Shown here piece by piece: positions 23,880 to 35,026 of a stretch of DNA of 64,000 nucleotides. The notes beneath the pieces were generated by a model. It saw only the letters and a program-made list of their open reading frames with translations, did no database searches and was not told the DNA's origin. Position 1 is the stretch's first letter. Each line of letters opens with the position of its first letter. The position numbers and the translations under genes are program-made. The stretch is from Silene latifolia (Eukaryota; Streptophyta; Magnoliopsida; Caryophyllales; Caryophyllaceae): NCBI RefSeq assembly GCF_048544455.1, contig NC_133526.1, forward strand, positions 760,001-824,000, given 5' to 3'.

Positions 23880-24039
23880 TTAAGATAATGAATTCAACAA
23901 ATGATTGAGATGGAGCGAGTATGTGTTTTGGTGTTGTATGACAGTAGATAATCTGTTTGAGGCGAAAAATAGACTGTTCTTATGCAGATTTGGTGAATGT
24001 TGCATGTTAATGTGTGGGTGTGTGCAGATTTGGTGAATG

Positions 24040-24208
24040 TTGCATGTTAACCTATGCAGCTACGTATTTGGAGGAGAGAATTCTCTACGACCTTGTGAAG
24101 AAGCACTCGGAGTTCATCAGCTACCCTATCTACCTCTGGACTGAGAAAACCGCCAAGAAGGAAATCAGTGACGATGAAGATGATGAGGAGCCTAAAACTC
24201 ATATTTAA
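24040..24208 (+). pseudogene. HSP90 fragment
   Basis: [20 protein letters not shown] followed by [20 protein letters not shown] matches the end of the N-terminal domain and the start of the acidic linker of cytosolic HSP90. Only about 50 of roughly 700 residues are present, with no ATPase domain, so it cannot act as a chaperone. The sequence just before (CAGATTTGGTGAATGTTGCA) is duplicated at 23985 and 24027. Lying beside the HAC1-like fragment, it looks like assembled gene debris. Confidence 0.75.
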
Positions 24209-24565
24209 AGTTGTCTTTCTGTAGGATAGGAAATTTTAACGAGGGCAATTGAGTAGATGTATAGGTAGTAAACTTGAAAAAAGAGTGAAAAATTAATCCG
24301 AAAACATGGAAATTTTTATCATTCAATAGGGGTGAGACCCTTTGCTCCATCACTTGAATAATAGGGTTTTTCTAACGTGTGCCCTTAGGGTACACATTAG
24401 AAAAACTCTAATAATAATATACATTGAAATGTAATAAAAGTTTTTTTTGTACAATTTGATCTTTGTATACAGAAATAAATAAAGAATCCCTAACCATTTC
24501 CGTACATTTTCTTTCAAGATTTGTAGTTCCGAACATTAATGCATTTTTATATTAATAATAATTGA

Positions 24566-25996
24566 CTAGTTTTAAACCCGTGCAAAATTACACGGGTATG
24601 TATTTGGGCCAGTATTAATGTTTTTGGATGTATATTTGTTTTTGCATTTCTAGTTGGGCTAAATGATACTCGGTAGCCTATCATTATCATCTTCCGAATT
24701 CGGAATGCGAGACTGATAGTAAAGTTGCCAGAATTTTTGCTCCAAGTACATAAATCCTCGGTGATGAACGGCTTTCTATACAGATTTGAGAGGATTATTT
24801 TTTCTAAAAAGAACATATTTTAAATTTTTCGACTGTTAACTTATCGTGGTGTTATTATTAAAAAAATATTTATTACAACAATTGTGAATTACTTCCTCCA
24901 TTCAACTCCACTCTACCATGTTTGATTTTGCACAAGTATTAAGAACTTAATAAAGAAATGAAAGAAGTACAAATGGAATTGTGCAAATTACTTTATTAAT
25001 GCATAATGTGTGGGTCATAGGAGTTTTGATTAAGCATTATGGAAAGGAGGTGGGTCATCTAGTGGCATTTCTTATAAATAGGATGGTGTGATAAGGACAA
25101 TATGGTCATTTTACTTTCTTTTTATAGTAAGTGGTAGAGTGGAGTTGAATGGATTATTATGGAAAGGTGGTAGAGTGGAATTGAATGGAGGAAGTATCTA
25201 TTAAAAAAAATTAATTAAAAAATTTTAATCACTTGTAAATTAAATTAAAATTTATTTGTTTTTTTACAGTAAAAAAAATTAAAATTTGCTTTAAATTCTA
25301 GTTGAAGACTAAATTAACTCGGTTGCCTATCATTGTCACCTACCATTTTCGGTGTCCGCGGCTAATAATTAAGTTGCCGAGTTTTATATTCCAAGTAAAT
25401 ACTCCGTGATAATTGATTTTTTAAACAAAAAAATTTGTACCATGTAATTTTAAAAAATTATGTTGTGATGTTGTTGCTGCATGGTACAATAATATTAACC
25501 AAAATACACGAATATTTTATACTCCAAGTAAATACTCCGTCAAGATTTATTTTTTAAACAAAACATATTGTACCATGTAGTTTTAAAAAATTATGTATGA
25601 AAATTCATTTGCGTTTTATATTCGATCCCGTATATAAATGTTATTCCTTCTTGAAATTATGTAATTTTATTATTATGTAATTTTGTTTTAAAAATTATGT
25701 AATTCAATTTCATTTACTCGCATTTGTAATTCATTCTGCGTATATGTTATTAATTTTATTTACACGGTATGTATAAAATTATTTCATAATATTAATTCAT
25801 AGAATTTTTTCATAATATTATTTCATAGAATTTGTTGTAAGACGAAATTTATCGCATGTTTGAAAAAACGGAAATCTGAAGAAATAAATACATTGCACAC
25901 TCACGGCTCCCACCATAACATGAATTTCCAAAAAAAAAATTGCAATAATGACGTGGCGCGCTGAGGATTGAGTATTGTCTTTTGTATTAATATAGA
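24566..25996 (-). mobile_element. non-autonomous Helitron
   Basis: On the minus strand the element begins TCTATATTAATAC and ends with the hairpin ACCCGTGTAATTTTGCACGG followed by GTTTAAAACTAG, inserted between host A and T with no target duplication. These are Helitron hallmarks. There is no helicase. A Stowaway MITE is nested at 24892-25194. Confidence 0.82.
24892..25194. mobile_element. Stowaway MITE nested in the Helitron
   Basis: CTTCCTCCATTCAACTCCAC pairs with its inverse near 25180, with TA flanks on both sides. The right end carries a second partial copy of the terminus (about 25130-25155). Confidence 0.87.
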
Positions 25997-28396
25997 TAAG
26001 ATTGGGCCGGTTTGATTTAAATTGATTGGGCTGGTTTGATGTTAAGCTTCAAGTCCACGGGTTATGATAGTGGGTCTATCCAAAAAGATCCATACCAGCC
26101 TGTTGTATGGTGACGGTTTTGATCAAAATTGACTTTTTACATTTTAAAAAAAAGGGTAAACACATGAGTAACATATGTAGAAACTTAAAATGAAGGGTAC
26201 CATGTGTAATCTGTCAACATTCGAGAGTACCATGAAAATTTTCTGTTTATTATCATTTTTTCAGTCAAAAAATAAACTTTTTAAAATTAAATCATATTTA
26301 ATATTAATAATATAATTATATTCATTACTTATCGTACTTATATTAACACATTTATAAAAATAAAATAAATTTAGTCATTATTTATTATTTAATGATATAA
26401 AAGTTGTATAATATTGATTTTTAAGTTGATTTTTTAATTTTAAATACTAAAATAATTACTTTTTAGTTATTATTTTTAGTTATTATTTTGATTATAAAAT
26501 AAAAATATTAATATTTTAATAATGTTCTTGATTTATCTTTGACCGTAAAATAACAAGTCATTTCATGATTTACAGCTCCTTGACCCTATAAACCCAGGTC
26601 GGGTCAATTTTTGATAGATCTATTCAAGAGAATGATAGTGTAATTAAAATATTGAGAATTCCAGTAAACTAGTTTTAATATTCAATTTTTGATTTATAAT
26701 AACCGATAGTATATTTATTTAATAAACTTATTATTAAAGGGCTTGTTTTAAATATCAAAACAGGACCTCCACTTTATTAAGACGTCCCTCAGAGTCTCCC
26801 GTTTTCAAGGCTTTTAATTTTGAGGCCCAAAGTAAGTTTGCCAAAATAACACTTAACACATACTTTTGTGACCCAAAGTCCAAAATGTTTCGCTCGGGGC
26901 AAATGTATTCTTGAATGCGGTGAGAGAGTCGGGATTTGATTTTTTTTGGGAGGGTGGAAATTTCAGCAGAGGAGTGAACTAGTTAAGTTATAACTTAAAG
27001 TTGAAAAAGCTTTGAAAATTTTAACTAATTTCGATATTTAAATTATTTGGCCGAGGTAAGCGTCTATGTTGGCCCTCCTCTAGCTCCGCCACTCGTTAAA
27101 TGGCTGGCATGGTTTTTTTCTTTTCCGAGTATTTGAGTACAAAATAATACGTCGAGTATATAAGATCTCACTAACCCATATCGACATGAATTCTTCCTTC
27201 GATTATAGGGTTTAGTTAGTTTATATTGAATTTGGCCCGTTTCAATATGATACTACTCCATCGATCTTTGTTTATGACATTATACAAGTATGGAGTACTC
27301 CGTATAAAGCAGAAGTTACGAATTGACTAGGTAGTACTCCGTAGAAATGCAAAATGTCTATGATTGGATGGCTGAGTAGGCCAACCGTCTATCAAGACAG
27401 GACAATGGTAAGCCGGATAGATGAATCGAACTCTAAAATTTAGAATTATAAATTCATAACGATATTGAAACAAATGTGCGAAAGTAAAATAAGCTCATGA
27501 TACGAAAATTGCGCGGAAGCGGTTTAATAGAATAAAGAACAATAATGAAATAAGGATATTTGCTTCGAAATCTGTCTAGAAATCGAAACAATGGGATATT
27601 TGCGCGATCTAGACCTATAGATCGAACAATGGTGATTGAATCGCAAGACCTATTGCTATCAATCGGGTTAGAGTTTAAAACGCGTCAAACAATAACAGTT
27701 TCAGAACGAAAACGCGTCGATCCTATGTTTACAAAACTTGCAAACACGAAAAAAAGCTTCTGCTTCAATTTTTATTAATTCTCAATCGATGTGTGATAAA
27801 CAATACTATACATTAGACCTCCTTATATAGGAGTTTGAAACAATTCATGGACTATACAACCAGTTGTATATGTTGTACAATGTACAACCTGAGCTTTGTG
27901 ATAAACTATCTGAGCTTTATGTTAAAGAATATGAGTTTTATTAGAAAGTATTGAGTTCATCCATTTACATATTAAAAACATGAATTTTGAATTAACTCAG
28001 AAAGAATATATATAAGCTCGGATTCTTATACCTTGGGTGCTATTTGTGGAGTTTGAAACCGACCTAGCTAACCTAAAACACAATCTAAAACTTACCTAAA
28101 ACCGACTATGACAATATTGCCTTATTTTGTAAATAGAAAGTAAAATAAACTAGCTTATTCCGTAATTAAGAAATAAAATATTAAACTAATTATTTGGCAA
28201 TAATATTCTGAATAATAAGACTAATTTACTAGGATATGATTTCTTTTAGGCAAGAAATCTCGACACCACTTCCTTGGAAGTAAAGCGTGAACCAGTGCTT
28301 CTTCTAGACGTTCTATTGAAGAGTCACTCGAAATGTTCATTTTGATCACTTCGGCATTATTTCCGTATCAGCTCATAATGGAATCGATAATCATCG
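25997..28396. other. AT-rich intergenic DNA
   Basis: No gene, RNA or clear transposon end is recognised. It includes several TACTCCGTA motifs (about 27296 and 27334). Confidence 0.5.
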
Positions 28397-28457
28397 ATGA
28401 CAATCTTTTTTCAGCAAAGTGATTGTTTTACTACTTATTTTAAAATCATATTTTATA

Positions 28458-28654
28458 CTCCCTCCTATTCACCATTTTCTTCCCTATTTCCTTTTACGGA
28501 TTATTCACGTTTTCTTCCCCATTTCCTTTTTTGGGTTGATTTGTGCGGTCCAAATTCAATAGCATGTGGGGTAGTGTGTTTTATGTGGTCCAAATTCAAT
28601 TTCTTATTTCTTGTGCAAAAAGGAAAGGGGAAGAAAATGGTGAATAGGAGGGAG
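28458..28654. mobile_element. Stowaway MITE downstream of pseudogene D
   Basis: CTCCCTCCTATTCACCATTT is inverted at the right end and flanked by TA. The homologous position downstream of gene C (about 52897) lacks it, so it inserted after the C/D duplication. Confidence 0.92.
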
Positions 28655-28744
28655 TACGAAACTACGAATTTGATTATTAAGAGCTCATATAATAACGTTC
28701 TAAGATTGAGGAGGTATTTTTGTAGTGGAGGACGTGATGCTCAA

Positions 28745-29560
28745 GATACTCTTCATACTTGAAACTCTTATATTTAGGAGGATTTGTTGTTGTAAGTTCT
28801 CTTGCTGGTCCAACAACATAGTCACCACTCACCAGCCGGCTCTGATACTCGAGAGATAGTTGTCCGAACCCTGTCGGAATTAACTGTCTCCCTGTGTATG
28901 GGGGCTTTGAATGCCCCGTTGCTTATTACCTACCAATAATCAAAAATGAAATATAAAGGCAGTGTAGATTTGAATTTACGCTTATTAAACTACCAAAATT
29001 TACCTGCAGTTGATGACCCACGGTAACAAGCAACGTGTCTGGCACCACGGGTAACCATTCCCCGTTTTGATAAATTTGTGTACCGGGGACATTCCCTAGT
29101 AATGATATGGTAAGAAAACCAGGGTCACAATGCATTGGCATTCCCATTGCCATTGTCGGATCCGGGCACTTTGGATACGAGTTTACGATAATATGGGGAG
29201 CCTGACATAATCCTCCGTCAAAAATCAAAATAGGTTTCATGGAGGCCAAGACCTTCACTTATTATACTTAATAGTCTTCTTTCAACTAATTCGACACTTG
29301 TAGCGAATTCCAAAACATTAGGCCTGAAATTAATTACCGGAAAATCATTTCGTGTATATCAAGTAACTTTCTAGATAGTAAAACATTTGTCCTGAGACTT
29401 ACCGGAAGCTTTGTGGCAGAGTAGGCCAACCATCTGCTATATTTGTTTAATAATTGAGTCAGTTTACGAGAACTTTCTCCGTATAGTTCACTCTCTTCTC
29501 TCATTTTTAGTCTATTAAATAGAACTACACCTGAAAAATAGGACTTAGTTAACAAACCTT
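28745..29560 (-). pseudogene. 2OGD pseudogene D, inverted copy of gene C
   Basis: On the minus strand, blocks equal to gene C appear in order: SRWLAYSATKLP (for ADGWPTMPHSFQ), CQAPHIIVNSYPKCPDP, MPMHCDPGFLTISLLG, then a final exon with SNGAFKAPIHRETVNSD. The intron positions of C are kept. It is broken: a 7-base insertion near 29220 shifts the frame after HETYF, PDTLLV lacks residues found in C, and a short insertion in the last exon (near 28830) brings a stop. The upstream exon has diverged. Homology with C continues past the stop to about 28370, so a whole segment was duplicated and inverted. Confidence 0.87.
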
Positions 29561-29878
29561 GAAAGACAGTAAAGACTAATTCAAATAAACCATATCTAAC
29601 ATGAATTCGATAATGCTGATCGAGTGATCGACAATAACGAAGAAACGAACATGCTTTTGCTTTTATTATTCTTCTTTTTATCGGAATCTAAGGTTGAGAA
29701 AATGAGGATGATGGATTGATGAAGACGATAACAACGTTGGAGGTTGATAAGATGATAAAGAAGATTGATAATGACTGCTGATTCCATTTTGATTTTTGAC
29801 GGGCCTGTGATTCCATTTTGATTTTTGACGGGCCTTGTTTATTTTTATTTCGGGGTTTTGGAAAAGATTTTGGATGAC

Positions 29879-30310
29879 GACGACATTCGATGAGAATTGG
29901 ATACTAGGGAGAGAACAAAAACATTAAAGTAATGTAATCAAACACTTTTAGTCACATGCCACTTTAAAAGTTAGAAAAAGAATATGATTTGGAACAATGA
30001 ATTTCGTCCTTTCTTTAAAAGAATGGTCCTCGTTGATATAGACTTATGGAGTACTATGTACTCTTCCAGCTTTGGTTAAAAAACTTCCGTTGCCGACGAC
30101 ATTCGATGAGAATTGGATACTAGGGAGAGAACAAAAACATTAAAGTAATGTAATCAAACACTTTTAGTCACATGCCACTTTAAAAGTTAGAAAAAGAATA
30201 TGATTTGGAACAATGAATTTCGTCCTTTCTTTAAAAGAATGGTCCTCGTTGATATAGACTTATGGAGTACTATGTACTCTTCCAGCTTTGGTTAAAAAAC
30301 TTCCGTTGCC
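29879..30310. repeat. 216-bp tandem duplication abutting tRNA-Glu
   Basis: Two near-identical 216-bp units, 29879-30094 and 30095-30310. Each ends in the last 10 bases of the tRNA-Glu gene (TTCCGTTGCC) with its T-run terminator. Part of the unit (CAATGAATTTCGTCCTTTCT) is the inverse of sequence far upstream of gene C (50330) and locus E (38370). Confidence 0.9.
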
Positions 30311-30372
30311 GGGAATCGAACCCGGGTCTCCTGGGTGAAAGCCAGATATCCTAACCGCTGGACGACAACGGA
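30301..30372 (-). tRNA. trnE-UUC: tRNA-Glu (anticodon UUC), copy 1
   Basis: This 72-nt minus-strand gene starts TCCGTTGTCGTCCAGCGGTT, with the anticodon in GGCTTTCACCC, the T arm GGGTTCGATTCCC and the acceptor end CAACGGA plus A. All four arms close. A run of six T follows the 3' end as a pol III terminator. The intact internal promoters suggest a functional cytosolic tRNA gene. Confidence 0.96.
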
Positions 30373-30707
30373 TCTCAGATGGATACTTTGTACACATCTA
30401 AGCATCCCACTTTTTAGAAAAGAGATTGGTTGTCAATTGATACTTTGTACCATCTAGCATCAATACTTTACGAGAGCGTACATTGATACACGTGTCATGT
30501 TTTACTAGGAGCTTCAGAGCGACCACATTAATTCCATCCAAAAAAATTTGTCAAAAGATGACTTAACTTGAAAAATGGAGCGAAACCCGCTTAAAAATAA
30601 CCCTATAAAATTGTTGAAAATAACTTGAACCCCAAATACCCCGGAAAATCCGCCCCAATTAGCCTATTAAAGGGCTTGTCCTATAAGAGTATACAATTTC
30701 TCCGTAA

Positions 30708-30895
30708 CACAAAATCTCATTTGTGACGGCACGTATCGTTACTTTGGAGCGACGGGTACCATTTTCCCTCACAAATGACCCAAATAGAGGAGAGAGTGAA
30801 GCACATGGGGCTGCCCCCCACCTTGTCCCTCCTATTTGTTTTGTGAGTGACATTATCCGTCACTTGCTCCGACCCGTTTTCAGCAAGACTAATTA
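30708..30895. mobile_element. 188-bp MITE, copy 1 (Mutator-type 9-bp target duplication)
   Basis: It begins CACAAAATCTCATTTGTGAC, contains GTGACGG/CCGTCAC inverted motifs and ends CAGCAAGACTAATTA. Flanks TCTCCGTAA and TTTCCGTAA match at 8 of 9 bases. A second copy of exactly the same length lies at 53948-54135 in reverse orientation. Confidence 0.75.
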
Positions 30896-30904
30896 TTTCC
30901 GTAA

Positions 30905-32560
30905 TATGGAACTTTTGTTCTATCTTAATATGAATCATAAAATATCATAATCCGCATGACTTAAGTCTTAGATCAAAATCCACGCACTACATAGATTCAA
31001 AATTGCTCTCACAACAAATATATAGTATAACATAGGAGTTTAGAATTTTAGCACTTTGGTCTTAGTGAATTAGTCAAAGACGTTTTCAATACTCCATAAA
31101 GATTGGCAAGATTAGCATAATTTACATATATTTACGTATTCAAAAACTCAAAAAGCTGTGATATTGTCCTTAAAAACTATTCATAGTAAATGACAAATAA
31201 ATAGACATGATATTCGAGTTCGGAACTCAGTTTGCATAATATCTTTATAACTACGGAGGATACGACAAAAGAAAAACTAATCTTAAGAGTTTAAAATTAG
31301 TATACATCGAGTGTTTTAGCGTGAATTCGTAGTATTTGTTCATCTTAATACTCATAATTATGATATTACTCTACTATATAAGTTACATTTTGTATTAAGA
31401 ATTATTGCATACTTCTTCCGTCCCGATCATTTGTTATCTTTTGGTTTTGGCACAAAGACCAAGGAAAAGAAAGGGGGCCCTTTACGTAATGTTTGTGACT
31501 TAATTAGTGGGAATTGGAGGTTAGTACTTGCAACACTAAACACAAATAACGTAAAATGTCCATATCATCAAATGTTATCAATCTGTTTCCTACTACAATC
31601 GTTTTAAGAAACAAAATATAAATAACTTGGATTTGGTCAAACATAAAATTTTAATATGTAATTTCAAAAAACCAACCTAAATAGCATAGTTTGATCAACA
31701 ATGTAATATAGATAAATGTTTTGTAGTGTTTGTTGTATACCTACTGCCTACCGAGTATAAGGAATTTAAATAAAGTCTATTGTATCATCTATTTCCTACA
31801 TTTCGGTCATTTGTTTACCTTTATCTTTGACATATAAAGACCAAAGAAAGGGAATGGGATTATTTGGGGTGGTTATTATTAAGTGACAAGTGGACAATAG
31901 GTTACACAAATGAACAAACAACTTTTATAAAATTTCACAAATAGAAAATTAAACAAATGACTGAGACACCCATAAATATAATAGGTAAACAAAACCGAGG
32001 CGGATAGAGTATTTAGTTAAAAATCTATCAATGAAGATGAAAATTTAAGTTGCTTAAAGATGTTTTCGCGGTTGTGCCCGTTGCAGAGTTTGTTACTGTG
32101 ATTATGTAAAATTCTAAGAAACTACAATTTCCAAGTATTATTTGTGTATTTGTAGGCAACCAAACAATGGCTTTTGCAATTATCATAATTCTATTTTTAT
32201 TGGTTTGAGGAGAGACATAATTCTATTAGGCCAGTGCATCGCATACTATTTATACGATGAAGAATTATTTCGAGCGATTACAAATAATCTAACAATTGCA
32301 AATTGATATTGATCTTCGAGCAGTTTCGTTTAAAGTTCAAGTGATATGAGTAATCCGATTACTCTTATTTAAATTATGAATTAGAAAAAGAAAATGATAA
32401 CGTAGAGAAAAAAATAGACAAGAAGTGTATCTCCGCCTTATTGACTTTAAAATTTGAATGTAAATATATATTTTCTATATTTTTATTAGATAAGCATAAA
32501 CATTTGATCTTGAGGCTGAAATATTCAATTGCATTGTAAAAAAAACTAAATTATTACAAT
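30905..32560. other. AT-rich DNA with Stowaway-like fragments
   Basis: Degraded Stowaway-like termini are seen at about 31408 (TTCTTCCGTCCCGATCATTT) and 31784-32012 (CATTTCGGTCATTTG with a weak inverse). The right part probably belongs to the Helitron ending at 32605. No gene is recognised. Confidence 0.45.
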
Positions 32561-32561
32561 A

Positions 32562-32605
32562 GATTTTACAAGGCGGCCCGTGCATCGCACGGACATTAAA
32601 TCTAG
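32562..32605 (+). mobile_element. Helitron 3' terminus
   Basis: A CCGTGCATCGCACGG hairpin is followed by ACATTAAATCTAG and host T. The downstream host sequence TAGGGTAATATTTAG recurs intact at 32772, where it is preceded by AAGA, supporting insertion at A/T. I could not place the 5' end with confidence; a candidate TCTACTATATAAG lies at about 31372. Confidence 0.65.
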
Positions 32606-32937
32606 TAGGGTAATATTTAGAGCCGTTTTAGAACTATATTATTGTAATACCGCTTTACACAAGACTAAATATTCTTATAACTTATATATAAGTATCGCAA
32701 CGCGCTACTACTTTTAGAATTGTGTTTGATCACAAATTCATAATTGCTCTTATGAAACCATTATTGTAAGATAGGGTAATATTTAGAGCCGTTTTAGAAC
32801 TATATTAGTGTAATACCGCTTTACACAAGACTAAATATTCTTATAACTTATATATAAGTATCGCAACGCGCTACTACTTTTAGAATTGTGTTTGATCACA
32901 AATTCATAATTGCTCTTATGAAACCAACACTTCATCA
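32606..32937 (+). promoter_or_regulatory. tandemly duplicated promoter of gene B
   Basis: A 166-bp unit occurs twice (32606-32771 and 32772-32937), each with a TATATATAAG core (about 32683 and 32849) and the same flanking CGCAACGCGCTACTAC. Gene B therefore has two potential TATA boxes, about 440 and 275 bp before its likely ATG. Confidence 0.75.
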
Positions 32938-33124
32938 TCTCTCATCATCATCGTTCATCAGCAAGAAAGAAAAAAAAAATCATCATCATTATCTAAAATT
33001 CTCAATTATGGAATACCTTCCTGAGTATAAATTCATTGTAAATCCAACACTTCATCATCTCTTCTACATATCCAAACTCTCTAATAACCTCTTAATTTTT
33101 TTATTTCAAATCTCTTCTGTTAAT

Positions 33125-34648
33125 ATGGTTCGTATGAGAGACCTCTTAACCCACCACTTATTGAACAACTCCGATCCCAATTATTTCCCTGAATCCCACC
33201 GACTTCTAGCAGAAGAAGGCCCCTTTCGATTAGATGGACCTAGAGCGACAATTCCATCGGTAAGCCTCCATCCATCTCGTTTCACCGACGAGCATTGTCG
33301 TGGCCAGGTTGCTCGAGACATCCTACGAGCTGCTGAGGAATACGGAATGTTCGAGGTTTGTTTTATTGATTTTTCCTATATACTGCTTGCTTAACGAATA
33401 ACTTAAACTACACATTTAGAAAGAAGACGATATTTTTGAAATAAATTAAGACGAGGAAGTAGGTAATAAAAATTAAAATGAAATGCGTATTTTATATGGT
33501 GAAAATCAAAAGACAGTTCAAATTTCAAACCTAAAAAAAACGTGAGAAGAAAAATGGGTAAAAAATGTTAAGACTTGGTATTGAACCTGTCTCTTCATGG
33601 GAGACTTCCAGGTCTGATATCACTTATCAGTAATAAGGTTGTTTTCCTTCTAAGTGTTTCGACATGAACCTGTTCATTTCCATCACGAGAAATTTTCAAT
33701 TTATTTTTAAGACCTTTTTTTACTAAACTGAACGAGACTAAATTTGGGACTGTTTGAAATAAATTTGAGTAATCGATTATTGCGCACTAAACTGAACGAG
33801 GATAAACGTTTTAACTTACAAATTGTCGTGAATGTAAGGTTACAAACCATTCTATATCCGCGGATGTCATGAGGAACGCCATGACAGAATCGACAAGGTT
33901 CTTCGAGTTACCAGAAGAACAAATCAATGCGTATATGGCACTGGTTAAAAATAAACCTCACCACTATTTGTATACCAGCAACATGAAGAATCATGTTGGA
34001 CTTGAAAGTAATCACTTTTGGAGGGATGCCCTTACTCTTAACTGCGACGGTCCACAACCAGCACCAGCTTGGCCCTCTCAGCCTCCCAATTTCAGACGTG
34101 CTGTTTGGGAATTTGCTTCAGAGGTTAGATTACTTCAAGAGAGGCTACTAGACCTTATGAGTGAAGGTCTTGGCCTGGGACGAAACTATTTTGGGAGCAG
34201 AAATTATAATGGTTTGTGCTCGATTGTGGTAAACAGATATCCGCGATGCCCTGATCCGACCTGGGCAATTGGAATGGCTCCCCATGGGGACCCAAGCCTC
34301 ATCACAATCTCAATACCCGCCAATGGGCTCCAAATTTGGAAAGACGGGGAATTTAAATACGTGGTGCCTTCTAGTAACGCTCTACTGGTTACAGTGGGGC
34401 GTCAATTGGAGATCGTGACTACAATAGAAGCGCCCGGGCATCAGGTAGTGGTAAATTCCCAATCTGCTCAGACAAGTCTGTCATTTTTCGCATTTCCGAC
34501 GCCTGGATGTGAAGTGACACAAGCGCCCAACATTTCAAGGGAAAGTCGTTACATAGATGGTGTCCCGTTCGGCGAGTTTATTGGAAGGCATCTCCTTAAC
34601 AATAGGAACCCAACTTCCATTCTACCACATTTTTACTCACGGAGATAA
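33125..34648 (+). CDS. 2-oxoglutarate/Fe(II) dioxygenase-like (gene B, clamp Arg replaced)
   Basis: Exons 33125-33355 (77 codons) and 33839-34648 join in phase 0, giving 346 aa; exon 1 equals gene A in length and border (GMFE, then VTNHSISADV). The iron ligands are intact: His226-x-Asp228 (APHGDPSLIT) and His278 (APGHQVVV). The 2-oxoglutarate clamp Arg, ten residues after that His, is Gln288 (AQTSLSFF, codon CAG where CGG would give Arg); the Ser remains. Two 2-residue deletions, before NGLQIW and before APGH, shorten the core. No stop or frameshift is present, so it is under constraint or young. In-frame ATGs at 32918 and 33009 could extend the N-terminus. It could be a low-activity or non-2OG enzyme, or an early pseudogene. 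Confidence 0.85.
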
Positions 34649-35026
34649 AATGTATTTTGGGTTCAGGGTCCTTCCTTCTCAATTCATTCGTTCGTCAAGG
34701 CCATGTGTTACAACAACTTTTGTATTTGGTCTCCCTTTGTCCCTATGAGTCTGTCACTTGAATACGAGAAAGCCTGTGTTGTGGATAATGTTAATTTCCA
34801 ATCTTATTATGTGATGTTCCCAAATGTAATTACGGAGATAAAATGTATTTTGGGTTTAGAGTCCTTCCTTCTCAATTCATTCGTTCGTCAAGGCCGTGTG
34901 TTAACGACAACTTTTGTATTTGGTCTCCCTTTGTCCCTATGAGTCTGTCACTTGAATACGAGAAAAAAGCCTGTGTTGTGGATAATATTAATTTCCAATC
35001 TTATTATGTGATGTTCGCAAATGTAA
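34641..35026 (+). repeat. 193-bp tandem duplication of the gene B 3'UTR
   Basis: GGAGATAAAATGTATTTTGG begins both units (34641 and 34834), and identity stays very high to about 35026. The first unit includes the stop codon of gene B; the second carries the same bases in non-coding context. Confidence 0.9.
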
